This document shows, piece by piece, positions 1 to 12,900 of a DNA stretch of 64,000 nt. A program made the translations under genes and the position numbers. The DNA comes from Mactromeris polynyma (lineage: Eukaryota > Mollusca > Bivalvia > Venerida > Mactridae). Under the pieces are notes generated by a model that saw only the letters and a program-made list of their open reading frames with translations, made no database searches and had not been told where the DNA came from. Every line of letters begins with the position of its first letter. Within the stretch, counting starts at the first letter, position 1. Location of the stretch: the NCBI GenBank assembly GCA_032209605.1, contig JASFXZ010000001.1, forward strand, positions 41,358,619-41,422,618, read 5' to 3'.

Positions 1-1333
1 TTGTATGTCCATCTTCCAGCAGTATGCTGTATGTACTAACATCTATTTTTTGTATACTAGAACATTTAATATGTTTATGTACAATTAGACCTGTTCTTGA
101 TATTTCATATAGATAGATTTATTTCAACATAAAATGTACAATTTACATGGCAATATAAAATTAAGACATATATTAGTAACAACCATATGTATGAATCAAT
201 TAAGCCATATCAATCAACATTATATGTTAAGGACAACACAAAAAATAGTACAAGTAAAAACTCTTATTTCCATTGTGGTCCTTATGTCTTTATGATTTAC
301 TGCATTATTACATTTGCATTAATTTAACACAGTTGTTGTGTTTTGAATTATTATATATATGCAATATTTACAATAAATTTCACATTTACATAGATTAATG
401 GGCTTAGATTTTTATAATAATCGATTGTTTTTTGTACAATATGGAAATGAGAAAAGAAGAGTCAACAATTAAGGATTCTGTTACAACACAAAGCAACACA
501 CAACTACAATGAAAACATGCTGATACACAGCACTTTACGATCTAGTAAAATTGATTTAATACAAAGTAATAGCGTCCTTGATACATGAAAACATGTCCAA
601 TTATTGTTTACTTTTGCTCCTTTATATTTCCTCCGACACTGCAATAAATGAGTAGCTTCATCGTATATTTGAAAAAAAAACACATAATAATAACATATAA
701 TCTTTTTTTAATATACAAAATATTAAACATCATGTAATAGCGGTATGTAAAAATCGTATCATATTAAAGTAAAAATAAAATGTAACTCTTTTAGTTCTTT
801 TAATTTTATTTGAAAATGGCAAGAGGAATACATACATGTACAAAATACATTGTGAACACTCTAATACTAGTGGTATAACATTTTATAAAGAGATCTGTCA
901 CAGAGAAAAAATTAACATAATTATGTGGTTGCATATACCATTTTATAATATTTGTCAATTTCAAACTAAAGATACGAAATGAATCCATACAATATCTTCA
1001 CAGAAAAATATATCATAGTAACATCTCACATAAAAGTCACCTCAAAATTATGACCATCTTATTAATAAGACTTTCTTCATAACAAGTGATGGTCTTATTA
1101 TTGAGGTTTAACAGTACATGCCTGTATATAAGTCCTTGACTGATGAGGTAGATGATTAAACTAAGTTGTTCACAAAAAAGAACAAAACATTTGCTATCAC
1201 TGGAAATTATTTTAGTAGGCTGGTATTCAGCTAACTATTTTTTACTACACTACAGTCCAACTTCTACAAGCGACCACATGCATTTTACTTTCACCCCTGA
1301 AAATGCTTTGTCCAGGAAGTCTCCAAGCTAGAT
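1..1333. other. Downstream region of NEIL1, AT-rich
   Basis: There is no convincing coding sequence here. The minus-strand NEIL1 transcript probably ends in this stretch; a minus-strand AATAAA-type signal is readable near 805-810. Around 1040-1110 there is a short imperfect inverted repeat ('cctcaaaattatgacc' against 'ggtcttattattgagg'), probably a small pogo/Tigger-like relic. The rest is AT-rich sequence in which I see nothing else. Confidence 0.5.
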
Positions 1334-4300
1334 CTATGACAGTGTTTTTTTTAAGGATTTGTTTCGGGTTTTCAAAGAAAGACTTCTACCTCTGTTTTGG
1401 TACACAGCACCATTTTCCAGAGATTCCACTAACTTTCTTTTGCTGCATTTTCCATTTGAAATAGTTCCCGATTCATTATTTCCACCATCCTTTTCTTCAG
1501 TTTTCACTACTTTGGACTTGTGTGTTCTTCTTTTATCTGATTTCGTTTTCTTTGTTTTATTTTCTACCTTAATACTTGCTAATTTTTGTTCATATGGGTC
1601 GTTTTCAATGGCATCAACTATCTGTTTTATTTTCCCTCGTGTTAACCTGCCACTAGTTAAGTCTACAATGAAATAACAAATAATATGATGTCAAATTAAC
1701 AATCATGTTTTAGAAAAGAAATTCAACCATGTCCAAAACTTAGTATGAAAATTGCTTCAGTCTGGAGTCTTCGACAGAACAAACAAATAGTGAAGACATT
1801 TAATTATACTGATTTATATAACATCAAATGTGAAAAAACAAGTTTCCGAGTTATTCAAATCTCACTTGATGACTGCTTCCTGAGTAATTAACAAGCAAAC
1901 CCATCGAAGATATATCCTGTCTGTAACATTTTGACAGAAAATGATAAACCCAAAGTCAATCAGCTTCGTTTGAATGTTGTCAGTTATGAGAACACTAGAT
2001 GGTTACCATAGAGTTGTATGAAGCAAACCAGGTAAACACTAGACGGTAAACAAGGAACTTGTTGCTTGTATGAAATAAAACGGGTAAACCCTAGATGGTA
2101 ACCATGGAACTTGTTAGTTGTAAGAAGTAAAACAGGTAAACATTAGATGGTAACCAAGGAACTTGTCAGTTATATAAAGTAAAACAGGTAAACACTAGTT
2201 GGTTACCAAGGAACTTGTCGCTTGTATGAAGTAAAACAGGTAAACACTAGATGGTAACCAAGGAACTTGTCAGTTATATGAAGTAAAACAGGTAAACACT
2301 AGATGGTAACCAAGGAACTTGTCAGTTATATGAAGTAAAACAGGTAAACACTAGATGGTAACCAAGGAACTTGTCAGTTATATGAAGTAAAACAGGTAAA
2401 CACTAGTTGGTTACCAAGGAAATTGTCGCTTGTATGAAGTAAAACAGGTAAACACTAGATGGTAACCAAGGAACTTGTCAGTTATATGAAGTAAAACAGG
2501 TAAACACTAGATGGTAACCATGGAACTTGTTAGTTGTAAGAAGTAAAACAGGTAAACATTAGATGGTAACCAAGGAACTTGTCAGTTATATGAAGTAAAA
2601 CAGGTAAACACTAGATGGTAACCATGGAACTTGTTAGTTGTAAGAAGTAAAACAGGTAAACATTAGATGGTAACCAAGGAACTTGTCAGTTATATGAAGT
2701 AAAACAGGTAAACACTAGATGGTAACCAAGGAACTTGTCAGTTATATGAAGTAAAACAGGTAAACACTAGTTGGTTACCAAGGAAATTGTCGCTTGTATG
2801 AAGTAAAACAGGTAAACACTAGTTGGTAACCAAGGAAATTGTCAGTTGTATGAAGTAAAACAGGTAAACACAAGTCGCTAACCAAGGAACTCGTCAGTTG
2901 TATGAAGCAAAACAGGTAAACACTAGATGTTAACCAAGGATCTATATTTTAGTTGATTATCTGCCATGTTTAACTGATGCTATGGAAAAACAGCATAAGC
3001 TTCAACAAACCAACCAACAGATCCGTCAATCAACAATCTGACCAACCAACAAATCAATCAACTGATAAACCAGTCAAGTGATCAATTTATCAACTGATCT
3101 ATCACTTAAATGATTGAACAACTGACTGATCAATCAATCAATCAACTGATCAACAAAAATCATCCATTGATCAATCCATTGATCAATCCACTGCTTAATC
3201 AATCAGCATAGTGTACCATAAGTCAAAGGTCCATTGTAACCTCATATATAAAATGACCACTATATGTCCAGCAGTTGAGCTGAGATATAAACCCTTACCT
3301 TCATTGACACAGTTAGTTTCTTTCTGAGATGCATTACGTCTTGACTTCTTAGGTTTGGAGGCATTCAGTGTTGATTCTGCATCATTACTGGCCCTTTTGT
3401 TTGCCTTTTTCGCATCAGACTGAAAAATACATTGGATTTTACTATTTTATCATTAAATATACTCAGTCCAATCCAACAGGTTTCCCAAAAATGCTTCTCA
3501 AACTGCCTGAGATTTGGTTAGAGAGACTTAAAACAATTTGAATGCATAGTAGCTTTCTAGCTTGCCTGACATATGGTCACAGACTTGCAAAAAGCTACAA
3601 TTGTCATGTCAAGACAGTCCTGCAACTTTTGTAAATGCTGGGTTCATGTACTGCGATTGTTTCCAATAGTATAATTCATGACAAAGCAATGAAAATGAAG
3701 CATTTCAGGATATGAATAAACACTCAGCAGCAACATCAGCTACACATAAACTGTACAGTACATGTATATATAGAGTGGTGAGTAGCTTTAGACTTGAGCA
3801 ACAATCTCTCTTAAACAACATATTCAATTTTCCTGTAGTTAAAACGTACAATTTCTCTAGAGCAACAACCACTCCGCAACAATCTCAACTGGCATCTCCC
3901 TACGTTTGCACCGTACAGTCAACTCTCATTACAGTGACATTCGCTTCTACAGAATATTTATGAAACAAGACAAACACAGTAAGAAATGAATCTGAATACT
4001 GAGCTATGATCAAATTTTGTATAATGACATATCCATCGCTGTGACATAAATCCAGGGAACCAACATGGTCGAAAGTTGACTGTATTTTCAGTACACAGAC
4101 ATACACATACCTGGAGAGTTTCATCAGATTCATTGTCAGAATGTTTCTTCTTTGATTTACTTCTTTTCTTTCCTCGTGTTTTCCCCTCTGCAATAGGTAA
4201 ATAATTGTTTTTTTTGAAAACAGGAATTGTACCAAATAATAACAGTATATTACTGTATATGTAGATGTTTTGGCTAGTCAAAATGTCAGTGAATATGCAA

Positions 4301-7006
4301 GTTCAGACATTTTTGCAAACATAAATGTTTGTCAATTGCTGAACTGAGTATTGTTAGATTTAAAAGAATAGTATATGAGCACCGCTGAGGGATTTACAAC
4401 CTCTTCTGTAAGTGGCGTTATTTCAAGAAAATGCAGCATGTGATGTCACTATTTGCAAGCAGGAAACAATATTTACTCCATATGGTCAGTTTGATTACAT
4501 ATTGCCACATGGGCCAAATATTGCTTAGTGTCGGTACATGGTGACGTCAACTGTGACGTTTTCTGAAATGACGTCACTTAAAGAAGAGGTTGGAAATCGT
4601 ACAGCGGCGTTCATATATACAATGTTCAGGAACATAAAAATTAAACAAGTTAAGTAAGGGTGAAGTTTCATACCATGAACATGGTCAATCAATATGCCCC
4701 ATTTATGAAGCTAACAAAATATCCTGCGCCACAATACTGACTTACGGCACAGAGTAGCCAGTCTTACCTTTAGGTGCCAATGGACCGGCCAGACCAGAAT
4801 ACCAAATGGTTCTCTTGTTATGGTCCACCAGATTCTTCATACCTTCCTGATAGTAACATTGTAACCAGTTGTTGAAAGCATTAGTGTCATCCGATCTGTC
4901 CCCTCCATCATACCAGGAACTTTCTGAAAAAAAAACCATAATGAATGCAACCAAAATATTTTTCAATGTAACTTAAATGTTGCACCAATAACAAGAACAT
5001 TTTCCACAGTATATTGTTCGTAAAATGAAAATTGCAACATCTGACATTAAAATCTCAAAAATTGCATCAGATAAAAATGAGGAAATCTTGAGCAATAAAA
5101 CTGGGTATAAATTGTAAGGTAAACAACTTTATATTGACATGTTTTTGGACCACTTCCATTGGTAGTTAAATGGGCTAAATTTGTTTAAATTCATAGTGCT
5201 CCAGCCTGAAGCTATTAAACCAAAACAATAATGCATATTCGTATAAAAACATAGAAGATCTAAATAATTCCATCAAGTGAATATCAGAAACAGTATTTTA
5301 ATGTTCAACAAAGCCATGTAAACGTGAAGCTTGAAGTTGTCAAAATACATGTAATCACAAACCTAGAGCGACAACTTCATTAGGTATTATATTACACAAC
5401 TGAAGCACATCTGGATTTTCACTTTTAATCTTAGTATCTTCAGCCAGAGTTTGTAACACACTTCGTGCCGACACAAACGGTGGGATATTCAGTCTGAAAT
5501 GATATAACGTAGTACACTTTATGACGTTGAGAAACACCCAACAAACATACTGCTACTATAAAATCATGTGTTTGTTTATACAGTAAAACCTCACTTAAAG
5601 ACCACTTCAATAATAGGACCACCTCAAAATTAAGAACACAATTTTCAAACCCATCTTCACTGTTTTGAGGTCGAACTGCATTCATACCTGGGAATAGCAC
5701 AATACTGCATTCATACCTGGGTATAGCACATAATTGCATTCATACCTGGGTATAGCAAATAACTGCATTCATCCCTGGGTATAGCATTAGCACATAACTG
5801 CGTTCATACCTGGGTAATGCACATTTCTAAGCTTGATATCAATGTTCCAAGTAAAACTTTTTATTAAATACCTGTGTAGAATTTCAGCCCTAAGATAATT
5901 TCCAATTCCATTGAAATATTTCTGATTCAACAAAACCTCACAAATTGGCTTATCAAACACAGAAGCTTTGATGTTCTTTATAACATGCTTCCTGAAATGG
6001 AAGTTCATATATTCATATAAAAACATTAAGAGCAAACAGAACTTGTCCAAAACTTCATCAAGCACATAACCAGATTTTCTTAGCTACCAATCCCTTGTTT
6101 AAGTTGTTACAAAGGCATACAGAGTTACAATTTGGCGCTGTAAAATAATTTTACATTTAGAACAGCGTTTTAATTTTCTGACATGTCGCTGTCATCCAAG
6201 TCTAAGAAGTGCAGCAACAAAACATATGGTAAAAACCTATATATATACCATTTAGGTCTTTGCATATGGTAATAAAATGAGTCAGGCTAAAAAGCTGAAT
6301 TAGTATGTAACAGTAAGGTACCGTAAGTAAAATAAATATTAAACATTTCGAAAACAAGTTATATATATGAGTTAATTCCTAATATTTGGGAAATTCCCTA
6401 TCAATTACACAACCGATTTATATGAGCGAATGTTTTATCGATGTAAAAAATCTGGAACACATTACGCTTCATGACGTTCATGACGTCCATGTACATACAG
6501 TTCCTGTTAAAATATCATTCATACGAGATATACCTGAAATTGTCATAGTCTGTCAATACACAAGGTCCACGATCTTTGTATGAGAAGTCAGCCTGAGGTG
6601 TCCACTTCCCAAATCTCATATAATCAACAAAGCTGAGTACCATGTCTGGCTTATCATCCTTAGTGAAGAATTTTAAATGAGCATGCTTATGTAAATCGTC
6701 CTGTTTACAAAATTCAAATTTCCCAGCCAATCCAAATGTAAATAAAATGTCTAGAACGCTAGACCTGTCGGATTTAGTATCTTTCCTTTTGGCATCAACT
6801 TGAAAGTCTGCAACACGATCGGCGTCAGTTAAAGTCAACTTGATTTCCTTACCACGTGAAGTTGCACCAATTACAAACCGCGCACAAGGAGGATTAACAA
6901 TCGGGTTTTTGCTGATATCTGACTTCAAAATTTTGTTGAATACTCGTCCTCTGCAAATATTGTTGATGAACCGACTGGCAAGATGTAGCTCAGGACCTTC
7001 AGGCAT
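1334..7006 (-). CDS. NEIL1: Endonuclease VIII-like 1 (NEIL1) DNA glycosylase
   Basis: Bifunctional DNA glycosylase/AP lyase that removes oxidised bases at the start of nuclear base-excision repair. Coding exons on the minus strand are 6534-7006, 5872-5991, 5363-5493, 4768-4923, 4111-4187, 3299-3419 and 1334-1662. They sum to 1407 nt (468 aa plus TAG) with every junction in phase and GT-AG. The protein opens MPEGPELHLA, so Pro2 and Glu3 follow the initiator Met as the Fpg/Nei active site requires, and 'SRGKE' supplies the conserved Lys. Exon 2 carries the helix-two-turn-helix ('FNGIGNYLRAEIL'). Exon 4 has the zincless finger ('RTIWYSGLAGPLAPK', Arg at about 279, matching human Arg277). Exons 5-7 encode a Lys/Arg/Ser-rich disordered tail like that of vertebrate NEIL1, with probable nuclear localisation signals. 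The start is fixed by the PEGPE motif, although the frame stays open upstream. The gene is divergent from MAP2K5. Confidence 0.95.
1979..2940. repeat. 52-bp minisatellite in NEIL1 intron 6
   Basis: About 18 tandem copies of a 52-bp unit containing 'gtaaacactagatggtaacc' and 'aaggaacttgtcagttatat'. Variant units (an 'agttggttacc' form and a 'tggaacttgttagttgtaag' form) recur in blocks, which points to unequal exchange. The array lies between coding exons 6 and 7 of NEIL1. Confidence 0.95.
2995..3215. repeat. Degenerate tgatcaatcaac simple repeat
   Basis: Low-complexity intronic DNA built from variants of 'atcaactgatcaatc', directly downstream on the plus strand of the 52-bp array. Confidence 0.8.
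4371..4620. mobile_element. Fold-back MITE, copy 1
   Basis: About 250 bp with imperfect terminal inverted repeats: the left arm 'gagcaccgctgagg...acctcttctgtaagtg' pairs with the right arm 'cacttaaagaagaggttgga...cagcggcgttc'. A second copy lies at 21088-21326 in MAP2K5. It sits in NEIL1 intron 4 and encodes nothing. Confidence 0.8.
5580..5660. mobile_element. Tigger/mariner-like MITE fragment
   Basis: It begins 'cagtaaaacctcacttaa', resembling the ends of the better element at 26765-26939. The right end is not clear. It is intronic in NEIL1. Confidence 0.4.
5672..5823. repeat. Five tandem copies of a ~30-bp unit
   Basis: Units of about 29-33 bp around 'ctgcattcatacctgggtat' followed by 'agcacataa', repeated five times in NEIL1 intron 2. 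Confidence 0.85.
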
Positions 7007-7377
7007 CTTGTAAACTCGTCTGGTAAATATGCTCGAACTCAAAATGCAAATGTTTACATAAGTGGAATGGTGAAAAATTTGACGAAATACATAAATGTCG
7101 TTGTCGTCTGAAAAACACGAAACGTCGATTCCGGAAATCCCGGAATAATGAAGTGGTACGGAAATATCCGAGCGCTGACGAGACACAAAAGTGCTTATCT
7201 CCCCTACTAGTTGTTCATTAGGTAAAGGGAGACAACTGCGTAATATATTTTACCAAACTCCACGCAGCGGTTATCTTCCCTTGCAGTACAGCAATATTTT
7301 CAAACTGTACATCAGTAGAAAGGTAATCCTATCTAGTTTTTATATGAATTATCGCGATTTAAATTGGACTCATTTTT

Positions 7378-9769
7378 GTAATATTTTCTCGCGCTAGAGA
7401 ATCTGCTCGGAAAACACGGCGCCCCCTAATTATTTTTTAATTAGTATTTGAATCTTTTAACAATTTATACGGTCTTAAAGGTTATGTTGTTTAGTTTATG
7501 AATATGTACACTATATCAAAATTGATAAATTAAAACTTGCTTTATCGCGTTATGAAGTTGACCCATTTATGCATTTTTATCAGACTCGTGAATCCGCTCT
7601 GAACACTTTATTAATAATAGTATCCTTTTAATGTAGAAGTTCGACGATTTTCGATAAGTGTCAATAAGTTTGATGTCACTTATTAGATAAATGAAAGTCG
7701 GCTAATGGTTTGATATTACAAACTGTGAATAAAAAAATAAAATTCAACTGCTTGAAAATGTTTAAAGGAACTGTTTTTTACGTTGGCGAGGGTTATTAAA
7801 AAAGTCACAAACTCATTTTTTTCTCTTCACATTTTTCTTCATTACGTTATTTACGTTCATTCATTTCAAAAATTCGAATTATTGGCATTGTTCTACTCTG
7901 TTCTATTTCTCTCGTCGTATTATTCAAATAATGGCGTTGATTGTTGGTCATAGTCAGACAAGGTATCTATATAATATATGATAATACATTACGTATGATA
8001 TTTCTCCTGGTTAAGTGCGTGTTGAGTGAATTAGGCCAAGTTATATAAAATAAATTTCTCACTTGATTGCAGGTAATTGTTTAATAGGATTATATAATAT
8101 ATGATAATACATTTAGTATGATATTTCTCTGATTAAGTGCGTGTTGATTGAATGTAATTCTTTAATAGGACTAACGAACATCTTTCACACCTTTGGTAAT
8201 TACTGCGTATGCGTACAACAACTTTTTTTTTTTTACAACTTTTCTTTTATTTCACCCACGTATACATGTATACAGTAAGGGGATATGTACAAGTACATCA
8301 ATACAAATGTCCGGTATTTTCCGTTCCGGGGGAGAGCATATTAACATTAACAAATCCCACGTTAATACAAAACTGACATAGAAATAATAATACATCAATG
8401 AATTGAATGAATTGATTATCAATACAAGTAGTAATCAAACATATTTTAATTTGTTTACGCATGATCAATATTTAAGTATTCATAACATCCGTAGCATTGG
8501 TATTTACAAAAAAACACGAGCATGTGAGAATCACTAGTTTTCCCGATTTTTGCGGCAGGTTGCTGTTTATTGCACCCATTCATGCGGATTATACCAGAAG
8601 TTATACAATGTAACTTATGTGGTCGTAAATTAAAACGTAAATTTGCAATTCTCTGGTGTTTAGACTACTGTTTGTTGCCTGATGGTTGGTATCGTGAATC
8701 ATTCCATCGTAATGAAATTTAAACATGATGCGTTTCAATTAAAGAATACTATATATAAAGTACATGGCTACACGGACCTATATAGGTCCGTGATGGCTAT
8801 CATAAATTCGAAGATAATATTAATAACTGCAGTTCCATCGCGGAAGACATATTAGAAGAAGAAATGGCTGTACTCAGTGATTCTGAATGTGAAATCAATG
8901 ATGATAATAAGAACTCGTGGATTCGTAATACAATACATATAATAACGACAAAAATCTTATTGAAAATAGTTCAGGGTGGTTGAATGACAAAATAATAAAT
9001 GTTGCGCAATCATTACTAAAAACGTACTTTAAGAGTATTAAATGGCATGCAAGATACTCTCTTTGTTCCTACTTTTTGTGAAGCAAACGGCACTTGAACA
9101 ATAAATGATTATTGGAAACGCCAACTCGCACCAACCTCACAAATTCATTACAATGGTAGTCATCATTGGCTGATATCTTATCAAAATTTAGAAAACTTTT
9201 GTCATGATTGATCAATTATGTGTCTGTTGTGACATGATTATTCTATTTAATAAAATACATGTCTATTGTGTCCTTATTTTTGCTTTAACTTTCTAATGTG
9301 TTATCGTTAGTGAAGAGCATCTGTTGGACATTTGTCAGAGAGAAAAAACAACACAAAACAGTGATATATGTTTATTATGCATTTAACATCCATACAGTAG
9401 TCGGTGAAATAATACAACACACAGTAGCCTATGTAAAATATGATGGTACAGTTATGAAGTTAATACATACAGGAATAATTCACACATTTGCGAGAATATA
9501 TATTTTGCCTAGCTCATTTTGAAGAAGCAGAAGGCGCCGTGTTTTCCGAGCGCATTATCGAGTACGATAAAAATGCATAAATGGGTCAACTTCATAACGC
9601 GATAAAGCAAGTTTTAATGGACCAATTTTGATATAGTGTACATATTCATAAACTAGACAACATAACCTTTAAGACCGTATAAATTGTTCAAATATCTAAA
9701 AACTTATAAAAAAATAAATAGGGGGCGCCGTGTTTTCCGAGCAGATTCTCTCGCGCGAGAAAATATTAC
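7378..9769. mobile_element. 2.4-kb element with ~240-bp terminal inverted repeats
   Basis: The left arm 7378-7613 and right arm 9533-9769 are inverted copies sharing long identical stretches (for example 'gcatttttatc', 'gttatgaagttgacccattt', 'ctcggaaaacacggcgcccc'). The outermost bases form a near-palindrome 'taatattttctcgcgc'. Inside is a direct repeat (about 7962-8032 and 8087-8157) and a decayed coding-looking stretch at 8583-8720 (45 codons, with 'CNLCGRKLKRKF'). No transposase could be recognised and the class is undetermined. The element fills nearly all the space between the NEIL1 and MAP2K5 start codons. Confidence 0.85.
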
Positions 9770-9960
9770 CGTGTTTTCAATCTGAAATTGTACATTATTC
9801 AGACAGGCGCCGGGGAATAAACCTGTCCCATTTTAGGTACACCGTACAACCGCAATAGCCTTTACCGATCTGGCATTTAGTACCAACCGTAATGGCTGCG
9901 CCCATGTTTGTTAGAATTGTCAAAGTTGAAATGTTGTTTTGATTCGATAATCTGTGTAAA

Positions 9961-12900
9961 ATGAACCCAAGTCCTCAATTTACGCTACGAATCATAACAG
10001 AAAATGACCAGGCTATTGATTGGATGGTTCACCCAGAAGAAATTACGTTTTTAAGAACTCTTGTAAGTATTCGGCCATTTCGGGTCTCGAGCTAATCATG
10101 TAATATTTGGCAGTGACTACGGGTACGGGTCCGTACCTTTAGAACCAGAGTCTTGGGGTATGGGAGTTCCGTTACTTGTAAGCATCGTATATTTGATAGG
10201 CTACTGGTACAGGAGTTTGACTTGGACTAGTACACATTATTAGCTTAATAAATCACAAAATATATTATATTATAAATATATTCATTATAAAAAATTATAT
10301 TCTGTAATGAAACAGTACACAGATTAACAGAAACACGTTAGACTTTGGAATCAGCTCACCAGGTCGATCTGTTTAATTTTATTATCATTCATAGTATTAC
10401 ACTTGAATTCTCAATTTTTATTTTCTTTTAACATTTTTTTTTAAAAATGTATCTTAATCTATAAACATTATAGACTTCTACATTAGTGACTAGTTCACTG
10501 CATAATTTAATCTTTAAACAAACAACATAATATGAGATGTTAATTCCAATCAATCCAACTATAACACCTTTCTATAACAGTAACACACATTAGCACCTTT
10601 TTCTTACATTATATTGGAGGAGAAATGACTTGGGGGAGGAAATGTCTAAGGTGAGAAAAAGCTGGATACCCTTCAGGAGTGCCATTCCTTCACAACTGTA
10701 AACCTTGTATCAACAGCTTTTAACACGTCCCCACTGATTTTGATGTCAAGATTAAAATAAACTGATAAATAATAATATGCTACTGGACCATAATTAATGA
10801 TATTCAATAAATAAAGAGTACCTGCACATACATGATACATGCCATATTTTCAGATGGTCAATAAGTGAGATTTTCCTCAGCAGGGCTGTTTTTAAGTGAG
10901 ATTTGGGAAAAATAAGTGAGACCGAAATCACGACTTTTGGGGACACTTAATACAGCTTTGTAAACTCATTTTTAAGTATTGTATTATCAAAAGAACCTAA
11001 TATTGTGAAAAACTAATTATCATCATAATAAATGTACATGCAGTCGCCCAACCAATTAAATTTTACGTAATTACAATGTTACTTTGTCGTAAATTCCTTC
11101 ATCAATTAGCATTTAATAGGGTTTTCCCTTGAATTTTCTTTGAGGGGGCCACAGTGACCCCTAGGGGCTTCATTTGGGGGTCATTTATACAAGTGACCAG
11201 ATATGATACTCAGTCACGACATATTGATATGCAACTATTGTATACATTAAAACATATTTCCTAATAAATACCCCGGGGTGTTACATTTTGAGAGGAGTCT
11301 TATATGTGCCTATGTGACCTTTGTCATTTGCCTCATTTCACCGAGTTTTGAAGTTTTAAATACCAATAGTGGGACTGTTTTACAGTTCAGGTGCTAGAAA
11401 TTTAACATTCTATTGTAACAGTTAATGCTTATATTGTGTGAACATTGCTTTTTGAAGTGTCATTTTGATTCTTTGATACATTGGATATACAGGTGATGGA
11501 TATAAATGACGGATCAAAGTAAGATTTTTTTTTGATTTTTTGATTTATTTAACCAAAATGTACATCAAAACGCACAAATTTGTGCGTCAGGGAAAACCCT
11601 GCATTAAAACAAGCAGGTTAACACCTTTCCTGTAAATAAGATGATTAAAGCCAAATTACCGCTTTAACAAACAACGTACTGCCTGAGGTGGTAAAAAACA
11701 CGCCAATCAACATCTGATCAAAACCAATCAACAAAGTGTCAATTTTGCTAATATTACGTTTACCTTTAATCGGCGTTTTCAAGTAGTATGGAAGCGTCAT
11801 AGCATGTCTGAGATCTATACAAAATTTCGCCCAATTAGGGATTTTTTCTTGGAGGTTCAATTTTACGTGAGGTTTTAATCTAACGGCGTTAGACCGTGAG
11901 GAAGCATGAAAATATGTGAGGAAAGGTCTCACAGCGTGAGATATGGCATGTATGCCTGCATGCAGTTAATTAATTAACATATTATTACCTTGCAGGTTAC
12001 AGCTAAATTTATCCCTGTTATGCATAACATAATCAAGATTTAACACTATTACACTTAGTTTAAAAAACAATTGCTAGGTTTTTTTTATTCATTTCATTCA
12101 GGTTCATGTCTCGGTCAGTATCAACATACACAGTTGTTTCATCTGATATCTACTACACAGTTGTTTCATCTGATATCTACTACATAGTTGTTTCAGCTGA
12201 TATCTACTACATAGTTGTTTCATCTGTTATCTACTACATAGTTGTTTCATCTGATATCTAATACATAGTTGTTTCATCTGATATCTACTACATAGTTGTT
12301 TCATCTTATATCTACTACATAGTTGTTTCATCTGATATCTAATACATAGTTGTTTCATCTGTTATCTACTACATAGTTGTTTCATCTGATATCTACTACA
12401 TAGTTGTTTCATCTGTTATCTACTACATAGTTGTTTCATCTGATATCTACTACATAGTTGTTTCATCTGTTATCTACTACATAGTTGTTTCATCTGTTAT
12501 CTACTACATAGTTGTTTCATCTGTTATCTACTACATAGTTGTTTCATCTGATATCTACTACATAGTTGTTTCATCTGTTATCTACTACATAGTTGTTTCA
12601 TCTGATATCTACTGTCTACTTGTGTTCACAAGAATTGTTTTCCTTTTACTTACCACATTTTGCGTTACATCTATTGCAAGGATGAATAATTCGAGGTTTA
12701 AACATATTAAATTTGATATTTTCAGGAAGTTATATCAAATATTTTGCCTGGTACAACTACAACAGCTTTTCATTGTAAGTACAATTTGATGAATCATCCT
12801 TTGTCAGAAATACTAAAAGAAATTTGTTTATTTATCATAAATTACCATCTGTATATAGATGAGTATTCTGCTATTGTTTGTTTCTTGGATTGTTCGTGCC

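Noticed and set aside
1359..1676. 105-codon plus-strand ORF
   Set aside because: It is antisense to the last NEIL1 exon, whose minus-strand frame closes the gene in phase.
2000..2940. CRISPR-like array
   Set aside because: Contiguous 52-bp tandem units without spacers in an intron of an animal gene; a minisatellite.
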